Assembly: GCA_030429545.1 (NCBI GenBank)
Contig: JAUIFF010000003.1
Span: 592,531-656,530, forward strand
DNA: 64,000 bases
From: Polyangia bacterium
Lineage (GTDB): Bacteria; Myxococcota_A; Polyangia; Nannocystales; Nannocystaceae
Direction: 5' to 3'
In this document: piece by piece, positions 10,706 to 19,555 of the stretch
Position numbering within the stretch: the stretch's first letter is position 1
How the letters are laid out: the number at the start of each line of letters is the position of its first letter
Program-made: the position numbers and the translations under genes
The notes under the pieces: generated by a model
What the model was told of the DNA's origin: nothing
The model's input: the letters and a program-made list of their open reading frames with translations, nothing else
Database searches by the model: none

Positions 10706-11338
10706 ATGTCTGCTGCTGTCAAGTTGTTTGGAGTGTCCCTGAGTTCCTACGTGCGCGGCGTGAGCGCTGCGCTACATGAAAAAGGAGTGGAGTTCGAACA
10801 CCTTCAATTCGCTCCGCACTCAGAAGAACAACTCGCTGTCCACCCCTATGGCAAGGTCCCAGCTTTTTCCCACGGCGACGTGCAGCTGTACGAGTCATTG
10901 GCAATTCTCGACTACATCGAGCGGGTGTTCGATGGGCCCGCCCTCGCCCCTCCCGACGCCGCCGGGCGCGGAAAAATGATGCAGTGGCTGTGCGCTTTCA
11001 ACTCGTACATGTACGCAGACCTCGCTGCAGTTGTGATCCCGAGACTGATCCACGCACCCCAAGGTCAACCCGTCGACGAGGAGGCTGTCGCAGTTGCCGC
11101 GAAAAATGTGCGCCGTCACCTCGAGTTGCTCGAGAAGGCCTTAGCGACAGGTCCTTACCTGGTTGGCGAGCAATACACTCTTGCAGATCTCAACGCGGCT
11201 CCACTGATCCAATATTTTACGTTTACGCCCGAGGCAGGCCCTGGGCTCGAGGGGCTCACAAACGTGACCCGCTGGCTCGAGGCAGTGCTCGCCCGACCAG
11301 CGATGCAACGGGCAACCCAACCGGCTGCCGCGAGCTAA
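10706..11338 (+). CDS. Glutathione S-transferase
   Basis: Cytosolic GST-fold protein of 210 residues, usual length for the family. The N-terminal thioredoxin-like half starts KLFGVSLSSYVRGV, with serines where the catalytic Ser or Tyr usually lies, contains the cis-proline segment GKVPAF, and ends with the glutathione-binding motif LYESLAILDYIE. The helical C-terminal half has the N-capping signature YTLADLNAAPLI. It presumably conjugates glutathione to electrophiles or acts in redox defence. The neighbouring minus-strand gene is a GFA-like protein, a family often linked to glutathione or thiol adducts, so the two may relate, but no shared operon exists. An ATG start is used without a strong Shine-Dalgarno. 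Confidence 0.93.
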   Translation: MSAAVKLFGVSLSSYVRGVSAALHEKGVEFEHLQFAPHSEEQLAVHPYGKVPAFSHGDVQLYESLAILDYIERVFDGPALAPPDAAGRGKMMQWLCAFNSYMYADLAAVVIPRLIHAPQGQPVDEEAVAVAAKNVRRHLELLEKALATGPYLVGEQYTLADLNAAPLIQYFTFTPEAGPGLEGLTNVTRWLEAVLARPAMQRATQPAAAS

Positions 11339-11453
11339 GAAATATTGTATCAGCAATTAATTTGAACCGAGTCTGTTTTCTGACCGAAACGCTAGGTCGC
11401 GTGGTCGATCGAACAGACCCGGCACGGTTGGGTCGGCGCACGACGACGAGCGT

Positions 11454-11855
11454 CTACAAGTGCCGCACCTCCTTCGGAGGATTACCCCAATCGTTGTCAC
11501 GGCCGTTAAAATACCGAACCGGCGCCTCGATCAGTTCGCTCAGGTCCACGTTGTCAAGCGCGACTAGGCTGACCGCGACGAACTCACCTCCAGCCTCCGG
11601 CATATTGCCCCGGACACCCAGCTTGACACCGCAATGCGTGCAAAACAGATGGTGGCAGCTGCGCTTGCCAAACTGGTAGTCACCCAAGGTTTCGTCTGTG
11701 AGCAGGCGAAAAGCGTGTGGTTTTACAAGAGCCTCCCACGCCCGGCTCTTGGTACAGACCGAGCAATTGCACTTCGCCGTCCCAGCACTCAAGTCGATAT
11801 CGGCTTCGAATTTTAGTTTCTGGCAGTGACAACTTCCGGTGTACGTCTTTTGCAT
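11454..11855 (-). CDS. GFA/CENP-V family zinc-binding protein
   Basis: 133-residue protein of the glutathione-dependent formaldehyde-activating enzyme (GFA) fold. The characteristic zinc ligands are visible: C9 and C11 (GSCHC), C29, C31 and C34 (CNCSVC), C67, and C72 with C75 (FCTHCG), in the order usual for the family. Length matches stand-alone GFA proteins. True formaldehyde activity is uncertain for most members; many are of unknown substrate. The gene points away from a hypothetical plus-strand gene starting 38 bases beyond its start, and converges with the GST gene. Confidence 0.9.
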   Translation of the reverse strand: MQKTYTGSCHCQKLKFEADIDLSAGTAKCNCSVCTKSRAWEALVKPHAFRLLTDETLGDYQFGKRSCHHLFCTHCGVKLGVRGNMPEAGGEFVAVSLVALDNVDLSELIEAPVRYFNGRDNDWGNPPKEVRHL

Positions 11856-11892
11856 TGGGCTCTCCTATCTGTCCCGAAGAGCATAACCAAAA

Positions 11893-12339
11893 ATGACAGC
11901 CGGCACCGCGAGCACCATTTCGCTCACACGTGTGCTCGCATCGCCGGGCATGGGCGTGCGTGAGGCAAAGGCGCTCGATGAGGTCGCTCGTCGGGATATT
12001 TGTGTCGGAACATTCACCGATGGAGGGGTTGTTGGCGAGCCCACCCATGAGGGTTGGACCCCCAATGCATCTCGCTGGGGTCGGGTGCATACCTACCAAA
12101 CGCCGAAGTGGCGCGATGTCTTTGCTATCGGGGTTGCGCCAAATAGCCACAATACCTACAAAATTTATATGTTGTGTTGGCGCCGCTATGGTCTCGACGT
12201 TCTGGTCGTAACCTACGATCCGGCCAAACCTGACTGTTTCAATATGAAGACGCTCAACGAGTTCCATACGACCTATTCGTTAAAGTCTGCGACGAAGCCA
12301 GTCTCCGTCGCCTTATGGAGTTCCTTGAACCCACGCTAG
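11893..12339 (+). CDS. Hypothetical protein, possibly a gene remnant
   Basis: 148-residue open frame with G/C-biased third codon positions like the surrounding genes, which argues for past or present coding. I recognise no domain. There is no good ribosome-binding site, no signal peptide and no neighbour on the same strand within 100 bases. A longer opposite-strand frame (11680-12267) overlaps it but has poorer composition and runs through the GFA gene. It could be the 3' part of a decayed longer gene. Confidence 0.4.
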   Translation: MTAGTASTISLTRVLASPGMGVREAKALDEVARRDICVGTFTDGGVVGEPTHEGWTPNASRWGRVHTYQTPKWRDVFAIGVAPNSHNTYKIYMLCWRRYGLDVLVVTYDPAKPDCFNMKTLNEFHTTYSLKSATKPVSVALWSSLNPR

Positions 12340-12483
12340 CCCGCGACCTGCCGGGCGCAGGGACACCTCTCAGTGGACTCGCCTCCAATGCTGCGGGCGT
12401 CCTGGAGCGCCACGGGTAGAAAGGAAACATTCACACTTGGTTCGACGTTTTGTACACAAAAGCTAGTAAGATCTGCTAAGCGG

Positions 12484-13056
12484 ATGGCCATGACACGACG
12501 CATTCACATCACCGGAGCCTCGGGCTGTGGCACCACAAGCCTCGGGCGCGCGTTGTCTCAGCAACTGGATCTACCCCACTTTGACGCGGATGACTTTTAC
12601 TGGCTACCGACTCCCCAGGCGTACAGTGTCAAACGCGAGCCTGCCGAACGCTTGCGTATGATGCACGAGCTGTTCACGCCTGGTCCTGAGTGGATCCTCA
12701 GCGGCTCCGCGATGGGCTGGGGAGATGACTTGAGGTCACTGTTCGACCTCATCGTTTTCTTACAAGTGCCGACCGACACACGACTAGCCCGGCTACACGA
12801 GCGAGAGCATCGACGCTTCGGCGCCGAAACCGTGGCGCCAGGCGGCGAGCGCCATGAAGCGCACGTGGCGTTTCTCGAGTGGGCCGCGCAGTACGACCGC
12901 CCCGACTTCAGCGGTCGCAACCTCCGACGTCACGAGGACTGGCTGGCAAAAGCTCGTTGCCCTGTCTTGCGGCTGAGCGGCTCCCGGCCTATCAGCTCAC
13001 TTGTTGCAGAGGTTGAAGTTGCCCTGAAATTGGAGGTGTCCGATGGGTCTGAGTAA
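12484..13056 (+). CDS. P-loop nucleotide kinase-like protein (adenylate kinase/topology-modulation type)
   Basis: 190-residue cytoplasmic P-loop protein. The Walker A loop is near the N-terminus (RRIHITGASGCGTTSLG), followed by DLPHFDADDFYW, the segment that positions the acceptor in adenylate-kinase-like NTPases, a hydrophobic strand ending FDLIVFLQVP and an arginine-rich lid (RLARLHEREHRRFG). This resembles the AAA/adenylate-kinase-like proteins of unknown substrate found widely in bacteria. The frame is open further upstream, but homology begins at MAMTRRIHIT; ATG 12484 and ATG 12490 are equally possible. The gene stands alone. Confidence 0.8.
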   Translation: MAMTRRIHITGASGCGTTSLGRALSQQLDLPHFDADDFYWLPTPQAYSVKREPAERLRMMHELFTPGPEWILSGSAMGWGDDLRSLFDLIVFLQVPTDTRLARLHEREHRRFGAETVAPGGERHEAHVAFLEWAAQYDRPDFSGRNLRRHEDWLAKARCPVLRLSGSRPISSLVAEVEVALKLEVSDGSE

Positions 13057-13261
13057 GAGTACCTCCGCGTGTCGAGGAGTGGCCGGCGAACTTCGCCATG
13101 CACTGGATAGTGGTGAACCCACTCGTGAAAGACACCTCCAACGCCGCCCGGCTTAACGCTACACATCGTTGAGCGCACCACCAGCTACACTTGTATACGC
13201 AACAGTAACACCTTCAGCGGCCTGGATGCGACGAGCAAGCCTATTGACCTCACCCGCCCGC

Positions 13262-14086
13262 TCAAACGCGTGGACGGTAGGTCCGCGACGCCGGGTCCTG
13301 GCGATAAAACGCCGACAGCACCTCGTACATCGCCGCGTGTGCACGCCGCATCTTCTGGGGCTTCTCAAAAAAGTACTCGGTCGCGACGGCGAAGAACTCT
13401 GCGCCGTTGGTGAGCGCATACCGATCGAGGAAGCTCCTGCGACCACGCTCGACGTCGTATTCGAGCGCGTCATACTCGGCCTGGAGCACCTCGACCCATT
13501 GCTTCAGCGTCACCGCGTCGGTCAGCGGGGGCACCCCATCCGCCGCGCCCGTCAACATGTCGAGCTTGTGGGCGAACTCGTGGAACACCACGTTGGCCCC
13601 GTCCTTGGCATCTCGCGCCCCCCGAAGCACGCTGTCCCACGCAAGGATCACAGGCCCTCCCTGCCACGCCTCGCCAAGAAGCCGCGAAGACTCGGCAACC
13701 GGGAGGGTGGCGATCTCGAAAAACCCAAGCGGGCGCCTCGGCTTCTTGATGGTACTCGGGTAGACGATGATGCTCTCCACCCCCGCGTAAAACGAGTGCT
13801 CGAGCGACAGGATCAGCAGGCACGCATCCGCAGCAATCGTCGCCTGGATCTCCGGTGTTATTTCGAGGCCGCCACCGCCTTCCCAGCGCTTCTCGGCAAT
13901 GAAGACCTGAACTAGCTCGCGCAGGTGGTGACGCTCCTCATCGGAAAGCCACCACCAGTGCGCAACATGGTCCTCGATCGCCACCTGCCAGGCCGGGTCG
14001 AACGGGCGCGAGAGGATCGCCTGCCGGCGATGGTTGCGTAGCCACGAGAAGAGCACGGGGGAGTATATCAAGGGTTGCGAAGACAA
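13262..14086 (-). CDS. mtfA: MtfA-type zinc metallopeptidase (M90 family)
   Basis: 274-residue protein matching the MtfA/YeeI peptidase family, known in Escherichia coli for binding the Mlc repressor of glucose transport genes. The zinc site is visible as HEFAH (residues 169-173) in VVFHEFAHKLDMLTG, and the third ligand region is the downstream acidic stretch around ALTNGAEFFAVATEYFFE. Length agrees with the family. The start is probably TTG 14086, preceded by a weak GCGGGAA; there is no better ATG. No Mlc or PTS gene is near, so the target here is unknown. Confidence 0.88.
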   Translation of the reverse strand: MSSQPLIYSPVLFSWLRNHRRQAILSRPFDPAWQVAIEDHVAHWWWLSDEERHHLRELVQVFIAEKRWEGGGGLEITPEIQATIAADACLLILSLEHSFYAGVESIIVYPSTIKKPRRPLGFFEIATLPVAESSRLLGEAWQGGPVILAWDSVLRGARDAKDGANVVFHEFAHKLDMLTGAADGVPPLTDAVTLKQWVEVLQAEYDALEYDVERGRRSFLDRYALTNGAEFFAVATEYFFEKPQKMRRAHAAMYEVLSAFYRQDPASRTYRPRV

Positions 14087-14271
14087 TTCCCGCTACCGCC
14101 AAAAATTCGGTCGACTGCCGCGTCGCAGCCGAAGGCAGAGCACTGGTTGTGGCGAGCTGTGAGAATCGTGTGATTCGCGTGGGGTGGCGGCCCAGTCAAT
14201 CTGCTCGAGGGCTGCTTCGACGACAAACTCGTGTTTGTCCGCCGGCCAAGGTTGTTCACTACGATAGGAGC

Positions 14272-14682
14272 TCAACGCCGCTTGCGCGGCTCGGGAGCTT
14301 CGACGAAAACGTTGCCAAGAATACCCAGCGAAACAGTTTTGCCATCGGTCGTCGTGCGCGAGAAAATGAGGAAGTCTTGATATTCGACGTCGAGCAGTAC
14401 ATCGACAAGCCGGTCGCCACCGAAGTGCTGCCAAGCAGCCGAGGCAAAGCGGCCTGCTCCGTTCACCTCCCGATCGACTTCATGACGCAAGGTTTTGCGT
14501 ACTTCCTGCTGGATCGAGTCTTTGTGTGCCTGTGCTGATGGGTTGGTGAGCGCAAGGAGTACGATGATTCCACCTACTACCAAAAAACCATGTTTTCCGG
14601 CCCGGTGAACTGCAATGCCGCCGAGAACAACGACGGAAAGAATAACCAACCAGATGACTGGTGAGAGTGCGATGGCAAGCAT
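14272..14682 (-). CDS. Small membrane protein, DUF4359-like
   Basis: 136 residues. Two hydrophobic N-terminal stretches (about 2-22 and 31-46) are followed by a soluble part. The motif LTNPSAQAHKDSI just after the second helix and the later segment FLIFSRTT...LGILGNVFV resemble the DUF4359 family, small membrane or secreted proteins of unknown role. It is divergently placed from a secreted protein gene at 15005. ATG 14682 is clear. The family call is from memory of the motif and moderately sure. Confidence 0.65.
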   Translation of the reverse strand: MLAIALSPVIWLVILSVVVLGGIAVHRAGKHGFLVVGGIIVLLALTNPSAQAHKDSIQQEVRKTLRHEVDREVNGAGRFASAAWQHFGGDRLVDVLLDVEYQDFLIFSRTTTDGKTVSLGILGNVFVEAPEPRKRR

Positions 14683-15004
14683 ACCGGAGCTGACGGCCCG
14701 GTGGCCGGTTGATTCACCCTATCAGCGACAGCATATAGACTGCCACAACCCCATGTGCGAAGTCTGCGCAACGAATCCGCGAGACTCTGAGGGAGAGGGC
14801 AACCTTGGGTATCTCGCCCAACTGCGCTGCCTCAACACTGGACTCAAACTCGCTAGAATCTGTGGCGATTCACGGGGCCAATCACCTACGATGGGACTTT
14901 CTCGGATTCTGCGACTGGCTGCGCAACTCCTCTAACGAGTTGCTAGGTATTCGCTTGCTCCTCAGGTTCAGGCTGTAAGCGAACGAGAGCGAGGGGCGTA
15001 CAGG
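14683..15004. other. Intergenic stretch without a recognised gene
   Basis: About 320 bases between divergent genes. Short open frames here have no plausible start or domain. I saw no convincing hairpin, promoter or repeat. Confidence 0.5.
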
Positions 15005-15652
15005 GTGCTGATGTATCACGACGCGCCACTTCCGCGAACCCGACTGACATTGGCGACCCTCGCCGCCGCATTAACATGTACCACCTTCGCCCATGCGTCT
15101 GAGACACGTGGAACCGATCAGCCCGCGGCCGAGAACATATCGAAGATTGAGGCCGAGCCCGGATCCGCGACGCGGGCAGGTGAAACCACCGGGTCACACA
15201 ATCCTGCGAGGGAGGAAAAATCCGGCGCGCACAAAGAGCCCCACAACGTGCTCGCACCGGAGGCCACCCGAGCGTTTCATATCGGCAGCGAGCCCTCAGG
15301 AGCCTTGACCACCGTGAATGGGAAGAGGACCCCATGGAGGCCTCCTCGTTGGCGGCGCATCTTCATTGGCAGCTTGCTCGGCTCTGGCATCGGTCTGTTC
15401 GCCACCGGAGCTACGTTGGTCGGTATACACGACTCGCCTCCGCGGCGACGCTGTCGTGCGTACGTGTCCGAGTTGGATTGCCCGTTGCGCTATCGCACCA
15501 ACGTTGCCGGGGGCATCCTAGCGGGTGTGGGCTTTGTAAACATCATAACCGCAGCGGTGTTTGCCATTTACACAAACCAACACTACCGCCGTATGCGCAA
15601 CCGGTCCGTCCAGTTCCGGCCTACCCCAAACCGGTTGACGATTGCATTCTAA
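15005..15652 (+). CDS. Secreted/membrane protein with two C-terminal transmembrane helices
   Basis: 215 residues. A signal-like segment (LATLAAALTCTTFAHA) is followed by a low-complexity hydrophilic linker rich in Glu, Ala, Thr and Gly, then by two hydrophobic helices (IFIGSLLGSGIGLFATGATL and ILAGVGFVNIITAAVFAIY) around a short loop with two cysteines. This pattern, a signal peptide, a disordered region and a pair of Gly-rich helices, is common in myxobacterial proteins of unknown function. A similar helix arrangement occurs in the envelope protein at 52250-53578. Confidence 0.65.
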   Translation: MLMYHDAPLPRTRLTLATLAAALTCTTFAHASETRGTDQPAAENISKIEAEPGSATRAGETTGSHNPAREEKSGAHKEPHNVLAPEATRAFHIGSEPSGALTTVNGKRTPWRPPRWRRIFIGSLLGSGIGLFATGATLVGIHDSPPRRRCRAYVSELDCPLRYRTNVAGGILAGVGFVNIITAAVFAIYTNQHYRRMRNRSVQFRPTPNRLTIAF

Positions 15653-15885
15653 GCAAGGCAACAACGGCAACGTTCGCCTCAAGCCGTTCGCGTGATCCAA
15701 AAAGTCACGTCTTGGGCCGCTTCCCCGGCTGGTAGGTGCGGTGTGGAGATTCCAATACCCACTGCGTGGGCTTAGTAATACACTTCAAACCGAGTCCCTG
15801 CACGGCGACCCAAACGATCGCCCGAGGGACCGGCGAACAACCTCCGCACTTTACCTGCATTCATATGAATGCACTTAGTACTGGC

Positions 15886-17712
15886 TCACCAACCCGCATC
15901 AGGTACCTTGAGATACGAATCCTCCGCGCTTTCGCAGAGCTTCGCTAATCGGGCATTGTCGGCCAACTCTGTGCGGATCCAATAGCGTGCAGCCTCGACT
16001 TTCGCTTGATAGTACGCGCGCCGTTCATCTGCGAGTGGGCCCTGGAGTGCTTTGCAGCTTGCCCCTGCTATTCGCAACCACTGCCAGGCGACGACCAAGT
16101 TCGAGAATAGTGTGAGGTAATCGACGCTATGGGCGAGCATACCAATGACGTCTCCTCCAAGACCGCGGGCGCCGAGTACTTGGGTCAGCTTGCCGGTGCG
16201 CTCTAACTCGTGGGTGACGGCCTCGCACAGCTCCACGAGCTCCCCGTGTTGGTGCGCGGCTTGGATGTCCGCACCGATGACCCCGGCCAATGTCATGAGT
16301 GCCTGGCCGCCCTTGGCCACAACTTTGCGCCCGAGCAGGTCGAGGCTGTGAATCGCCGTGGTCCCCTCGTGGATGCTGTTGAGCCGCTGCTCTCGCATCC
16401 ACAACTCGGGCAGGTACTCGCTCGAGTAGCCGTAGCCGCCGTGGATCTGCAGGGCGAGGCTGGTCGACTCAAACCCGCGCTCGGCCGCGAAACTCTTGGT
16501 GACCGGCGTCAGCATGTCGAGCAGCAGCCGAGCCTGCTCGCGCCGGGCTGGATCTTCGTGGTGTTCGGCGAGGTCGGCGTAACGCGCGGAGGCCACGATC
16601 AGGCTCATGCTGCCCTCTACGATTGCTTTTTGGCGCAGCAGCATCCGGCGAACATCCGGGTGCTCGATGAGCGCGACGGGGCCCGAACTGTCGGCACCCG
16701 TGCGTCTGTCGAGCCGACGACCCTGCGTGCGCACGCGGGCGTAGGCCAGCGACTCGTGGTAGGCGGCCGAGGCTGTCGCGGTTGCATTTGCACCGACCAA
16801 CAGCCGGGCCTCGTTCATCATCTGGAACATGTAACGCAGGCCTTGGCACGGCTTGCCGACGAGCCACCCGCGGCAGTCCTCGTTCTCACCGTAGCTCAGC
16901 CCGAGGCTCGCTAGCCCCTTCCAGCCGATCTTGTGGACGAGCTGACTGGTGTGGACATCGTTGAACTCGAGCTGCTCCGGCGCCCCGGCAACTGGGCGCA
17001 TACGCGGGACTGCAAACAGCGAGATCCCCTTGACCCCAGCCGGATCGCCGACGCGGCGGGCGAGTGTCAGGTGGACGATATTGTCGAGAAACTGGTGGTC
17101 GCCCCCCGAGATAAAGATCTTGTTGCCCTTGATCCGGTAGACATCCTCGCGGCCTTCAATAGGGCTCGCCGAAGTCGTAATGTCGCCGAGGCTGCTACCG
17201 GCCTGGGGCTCGGTCAACGCCATCGTGCCGCTCCACGAACCGCCGTACATCCGCTCCAAAAACAGCTCGCGCAGGGCATCCGAACCAAAGCTCTCAATCA
17301 GGTGGCCGGCACCCGCGGTCAGCAGGGGGTAACCAACCGCACCGCCGTTGCCCGCCATCAGGTAGAGGTACGCCATCGATGTGATGCACGACGGCAACTG
17401 TGCGCCGCCAACCTCCTCGGGCCGACCCGCAGTCACAATCCCGAGTTCGACCATACGCGCATACAGCTCGCCCATCTTGGGGTGCTCGTGCACACGGCCG
17501 TCGACCAGCCGCGCAGGTTGCTCGTCCATCTCGCGAAAAAGCGGAAACAGCGAGTCGCGCGCGAGCTTTGCCGCACTGCGTAAGAACAGGTCAAACGTCT
17601 CGCGCCCGTGTTCGGCGAACGCAGGGAGCTTGCAGAGGTCGAGGACATTGTGGACCTCGTAGAGCAGGAAGTCGACGTCCCGATCGCGGACCAGAGGGTT
17701 TGAGCCGGTCAT
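15886..17712 (-). CDS. Acyl-CoA dehydrogenase, long form (DmdC-like)
   Basis: 608-residue FAD enzyme oxidising an acyl-CoA at the alpha-beta bond, probably in fatty-acid or related catabolism. Length and the N-terminal motif RDRDVDFLLYEVHNVLDL match the long acyl-CoA dehydrogenases that include 3-methylmercaptopropionyl-CoA dehydrogenase DmdC. Family motifs: ALTEPQAGSSLGDITT near residue 165, IHGGYGYSSEYLPELWMRE near 435, and IHEGTTAIHSLDLLGRKV, the region holding the catalytic and FAD contacts. The extra C-terminal helical domain (about 480-600) is present. The actual substrate cannot be told from sequence. It stands alone. Confidence 0.95.
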   Translation of the reverse strand: MTGSNPLVRDRDVDFLLYEVHNVLDLCKLPAFAEHGRETFDLFLRSAAKLARDSLFPLFREMDEQPARLVDGRVHEHPKMGELYARMVELGIVTAGRPEEVGGAQLPSCITSMAYLYLMAGNGGAVGYPLLTAGAGHLIESFGSDALRELFLERMYGGSWSGTMALTEPQAGSSLGDITTSASPIEGREDVYRIKGNKIFISGGDHQFLDNIVHLTLARRVGDPAGVKGISLFAVPRMRPVAGAPEQLEFNDVHTSQLVHKIGWKGLASLGLSYGENEDCRGWLVGKPCQGLRYMFQMMNEARLLVGANATATASAAYHESLAYARVRTQGRRLDRRTGADSSGPVALIEHPDVRRMLLRQKAIVEGSMSLIVASARYADLAEHHEDPARREQARLLLDMLTPVTKSFAAERGFESTSLALQIHGGYGYSSEYLPELWMREQRLNSIHEGTTAIHSLDLLGRKVVAKGGQALMTLAGVIGADIQAAHQHGELVELCEAVTHELERTGKLTQVLGARGLGGDVIGMLAHSVDYLTLFSNLVVAWQWLRIAGASCKALQGPLADERRAYYQAKVEAARYWIRTELADNARLAKLCESAEDSYLKVPDAGW

Positions 17713-17930
17713 GCGAGCAGTCTCGCATGGGCTAGCGCGCGGCCAAAGATTTTACCCAAGGAGCTTGGTGTGCGCGTGTCTTCACATTCAATGTCTACAC
17801 ATCGAGACCGTGATTGATGAATGCAATGGCAAGCAGCCCAAAACGCAAGTCATATGGTGCGTTTCGACCGTGCGAGTGCCAACCCTTGTTGACGCTCGCA
17901 GCAACACCCAAAAACGCGACGGGAGTGAGC

Positions 17931-18515
17931 ATGTCGGAGTGGGATGAATACGCAGAGGGATGGGACGCCGACGAAGCGGCACGTGCTTATTCGCGTGGAG
18001 CATTCGCTTCACTCGTCTCGGCTGCATCTAAACGAGGCATGCAACTCGATGGGCTACACATCTGCGACTTTGGCTGTGGCACCGGGCTCCTCGCTGAGCA
18101 GCTCGCCGACCGTGTGGGCGCGATCGATGCGGTCGATACTTCACCTGCGATGCTCGCTGTGCTCGCTCGGAAAATCGTCGAACGCGGCTGGACGAACATA
18201 CGCACGATGGCGAAGCCCGTTGCGTCGGCAGCCTACGACTTAATCGTCTGCTCGTCGGTCTGCGCCTTTGTCGAAGACTATCCCGCAACGGCCAAGCGGC
18301 TCGCCGCAACCTTGGGTCCTGGTGGACTATTTGTGCAGTGGGATTGGGAACTCGATCCCACCGCCGAGCAGCCACACGGGCTCTCTCGAGACACTATCCA
18401 AAGAGCGCTCGAAGGAGCGGGCCTGACAAACATCTCCGTCGAGGTTGGCTTTGAGGTGGCTTTCGGCGAGCGGGTAATGGCGCCGCTCATGGCAGTCGGG
18501 CGCATGCCTGGATAG
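17931..18515 (+). CDS. SAM-dependent methyltransferase (class I)
   Basis: 194-residue Rossmann-fold methyltransferase. Motif I is HICDFGCGTGLLAEQL, motif II ends at AVDTSP, and the motif IV region is YDLIVCSSVCAFV; the substrate-binding C-terminus is short. I chose ATG 17931 because GGGAG precedes it and the family's usual N-terminus (MSEWDEYAEGWD) starts there, although the frame is open 39 codons further upstream. Target molecule unknown. No operon partner. Confidence 0.88.
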   Translation: MSEWDEYAEGWDADEAARAYSRGAFASLVSAASKRGMQLDGLHICDFGCGTGLLAEQLADRVGAIDAVDTSPAMLAVLARKIVERGWTNIRTMAKPVASAAYDLIVCSSVCAFVEDYPATAKRLAATLGPGGLFVQWDWELDPTAEQPHGLSRDTIQRALEGAGLTNISVEVGFEVAFGERVMAPLMAVGRMPG

Positions 18516-18594
18516 ACGTCGGCACCGTATCAACTGATTGTTGCTCGCACGCCCGGTCGGGCCCTACCCGTCAAGTGCCACGCTCCCCCAACTC

Positions 18595-18678
18595 GTAGAA
18601 GACGGTGAAAGTTGCGATAACGGTAACGACAATGGCGATGCACATGACTGTACAAATACCTGTGCGTGTGCGGGGAGT
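18595..18678 (+). pseudogene. Remnant of a Myxococcus cysteine-rich repeat
   Basis: One frame encodes VEDGESCDNGNDNGDAHDC followed by TNTCACA, an almost intact unit of the cysteine-rich repeat typical of myxobacterial surface proteins (consensus like ECDDGN-NGDACTNTC). It is not attached to a plausible full gene: the surrounding 90-residue frame has no signal peptide or further repeats. I read it as the fossil of a surface-protein gene. Confidence 0.5.
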
Positions 18679-18912
18679 ACTGCGGCACAAGCCGACTGTC
18701 GCGCTCCTGCAGCCGTCTGCGCCCCTGCCTGCGGCTCTGGGTTTGACGTTCACGAGTTCCTCGGCCTAGACCCGGTCGGACCAACAATCGCGGCACACGG
18801 TCCTCGCTGAGCCTGGCCAAACGCAGTGCATTCAGCCCGAGGTCGAATGCAGTTTGCACAGACTTTCCGAACGCCAGCCGGGAACGTGGGTGCTCGAAGT
18901 CCGTTCTTGGCT

Positions 18913-19227
18913 TCAGCGCGGGGGTTCGGGGGTTTCCAGGCGTCCATCCTCGTGAACGAGGAGCACCGCAAAGACGGCCTCTTTGAGCGGCTGGTAGCCG
19001 TTGATTGGCCCGAGTCGCGGGGATACGGGCACCTGGTCTGGCAGCCCGAGCCAGAGCAGGCGAATCTTCAGGATGGAGGGCCTTGTGAAGGAGCACTCCA
19101 GAGCGGCCACATACGGCTTTGTAGCTCCAGCTTCCCAGAGGAAGTGAACAGTTGCAGGGCCTCGACGTACGACGGCTACGAGCTCAGCCACAGATGGTTC
19201 GCGTCCGCCAAAGAGCTCCGCGTTCAC
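18913..19227 (-). CDS. Hypothetical protein of 104 residues
   Basis: Open frame with G/C-biased third positions and a globular composition (for example KIRLLWLGLPDQVPV). No domain recognised. The start ATG 19227 has no clear Shine-Dalgarno. Upstream of its start lies the palindrome cluster at 19284-19419, which also lies upstream of the plus-strand gene at 19556. It may be a real small gene or a remnant, as debris is common in this segment. Confidence 0.4.
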   Translation of the reverse strand: MNAELFGGREPSVAELVAVVRRGPATVHFLWEAGATKPYVAALECSFTRPSILKIRLLWLGLPDQVPVSPRLGPINGYQPLKEAVFAVLLVHEDGRLETPEPPR

Positions 19228-19283
19228 CGGGACCGCTGGGGGAGCAAGAGAGTGGGAGATGGCTCGCGGGGAGTAGAGGGGAG

Positions 19284-19419
19284 GACCGACGTCGGTCGAG
19301 GGACAGCAACCCGACCCGGTTCAACCGGCCGGCGGGGAAGGGGCGTCACCCGGCGAGCACCGACAGGTCGGTGGGGCGCGGGCGCGATGGTGATGGCGGG
19401 CGACTTTGTCTGGTCGGTG
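19284..19419. promoter_or_regulatory. Cluster of related palindromes (CCGAC/GTCGG), candidate operators
   Basis: GACCGACGTCGGTC is a perfect 14-base palindrome at 19284-19297. CACCGAC-AG-GTCGGTG at 19358-19373 is a second one with the same half-site, and GGTCGGTG recurs as a half-site at 19412-19419. The cluster lies between divergent genes (18913-19227 minus, 19556-20290 plus) in about 330 bases with no other gene, which suits a shared operator region. Confidence 0.4.
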
Positions 19420-19555
19420 ACGGCATCGAGCATGTGCATTTAAACATGGTACTTAGGATATGTTGATGTTTCGACCTTGAGGACGCGAGCTAAGCAGCCA
19501 CCGGCTGTTCTCGAGCCGCGAGCAAAAACGACGCCACTTTGTTAGGCTCCTCCCC

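Noticed and set aside
11680..12267. 195-residue minus-strand frame upstream of the GFA-like gene
   Set aside because: It overlaps the GFA coding region in another frame and has a composition unlike neighbouring proteins.
18530..19096. 188-residue minus-strand frame, very Arg-rich
   Set aside because: High Arg/Pro content typical of a shadow frame; conflicts with the better frame at 18913 and with the Cys-rich remnant.
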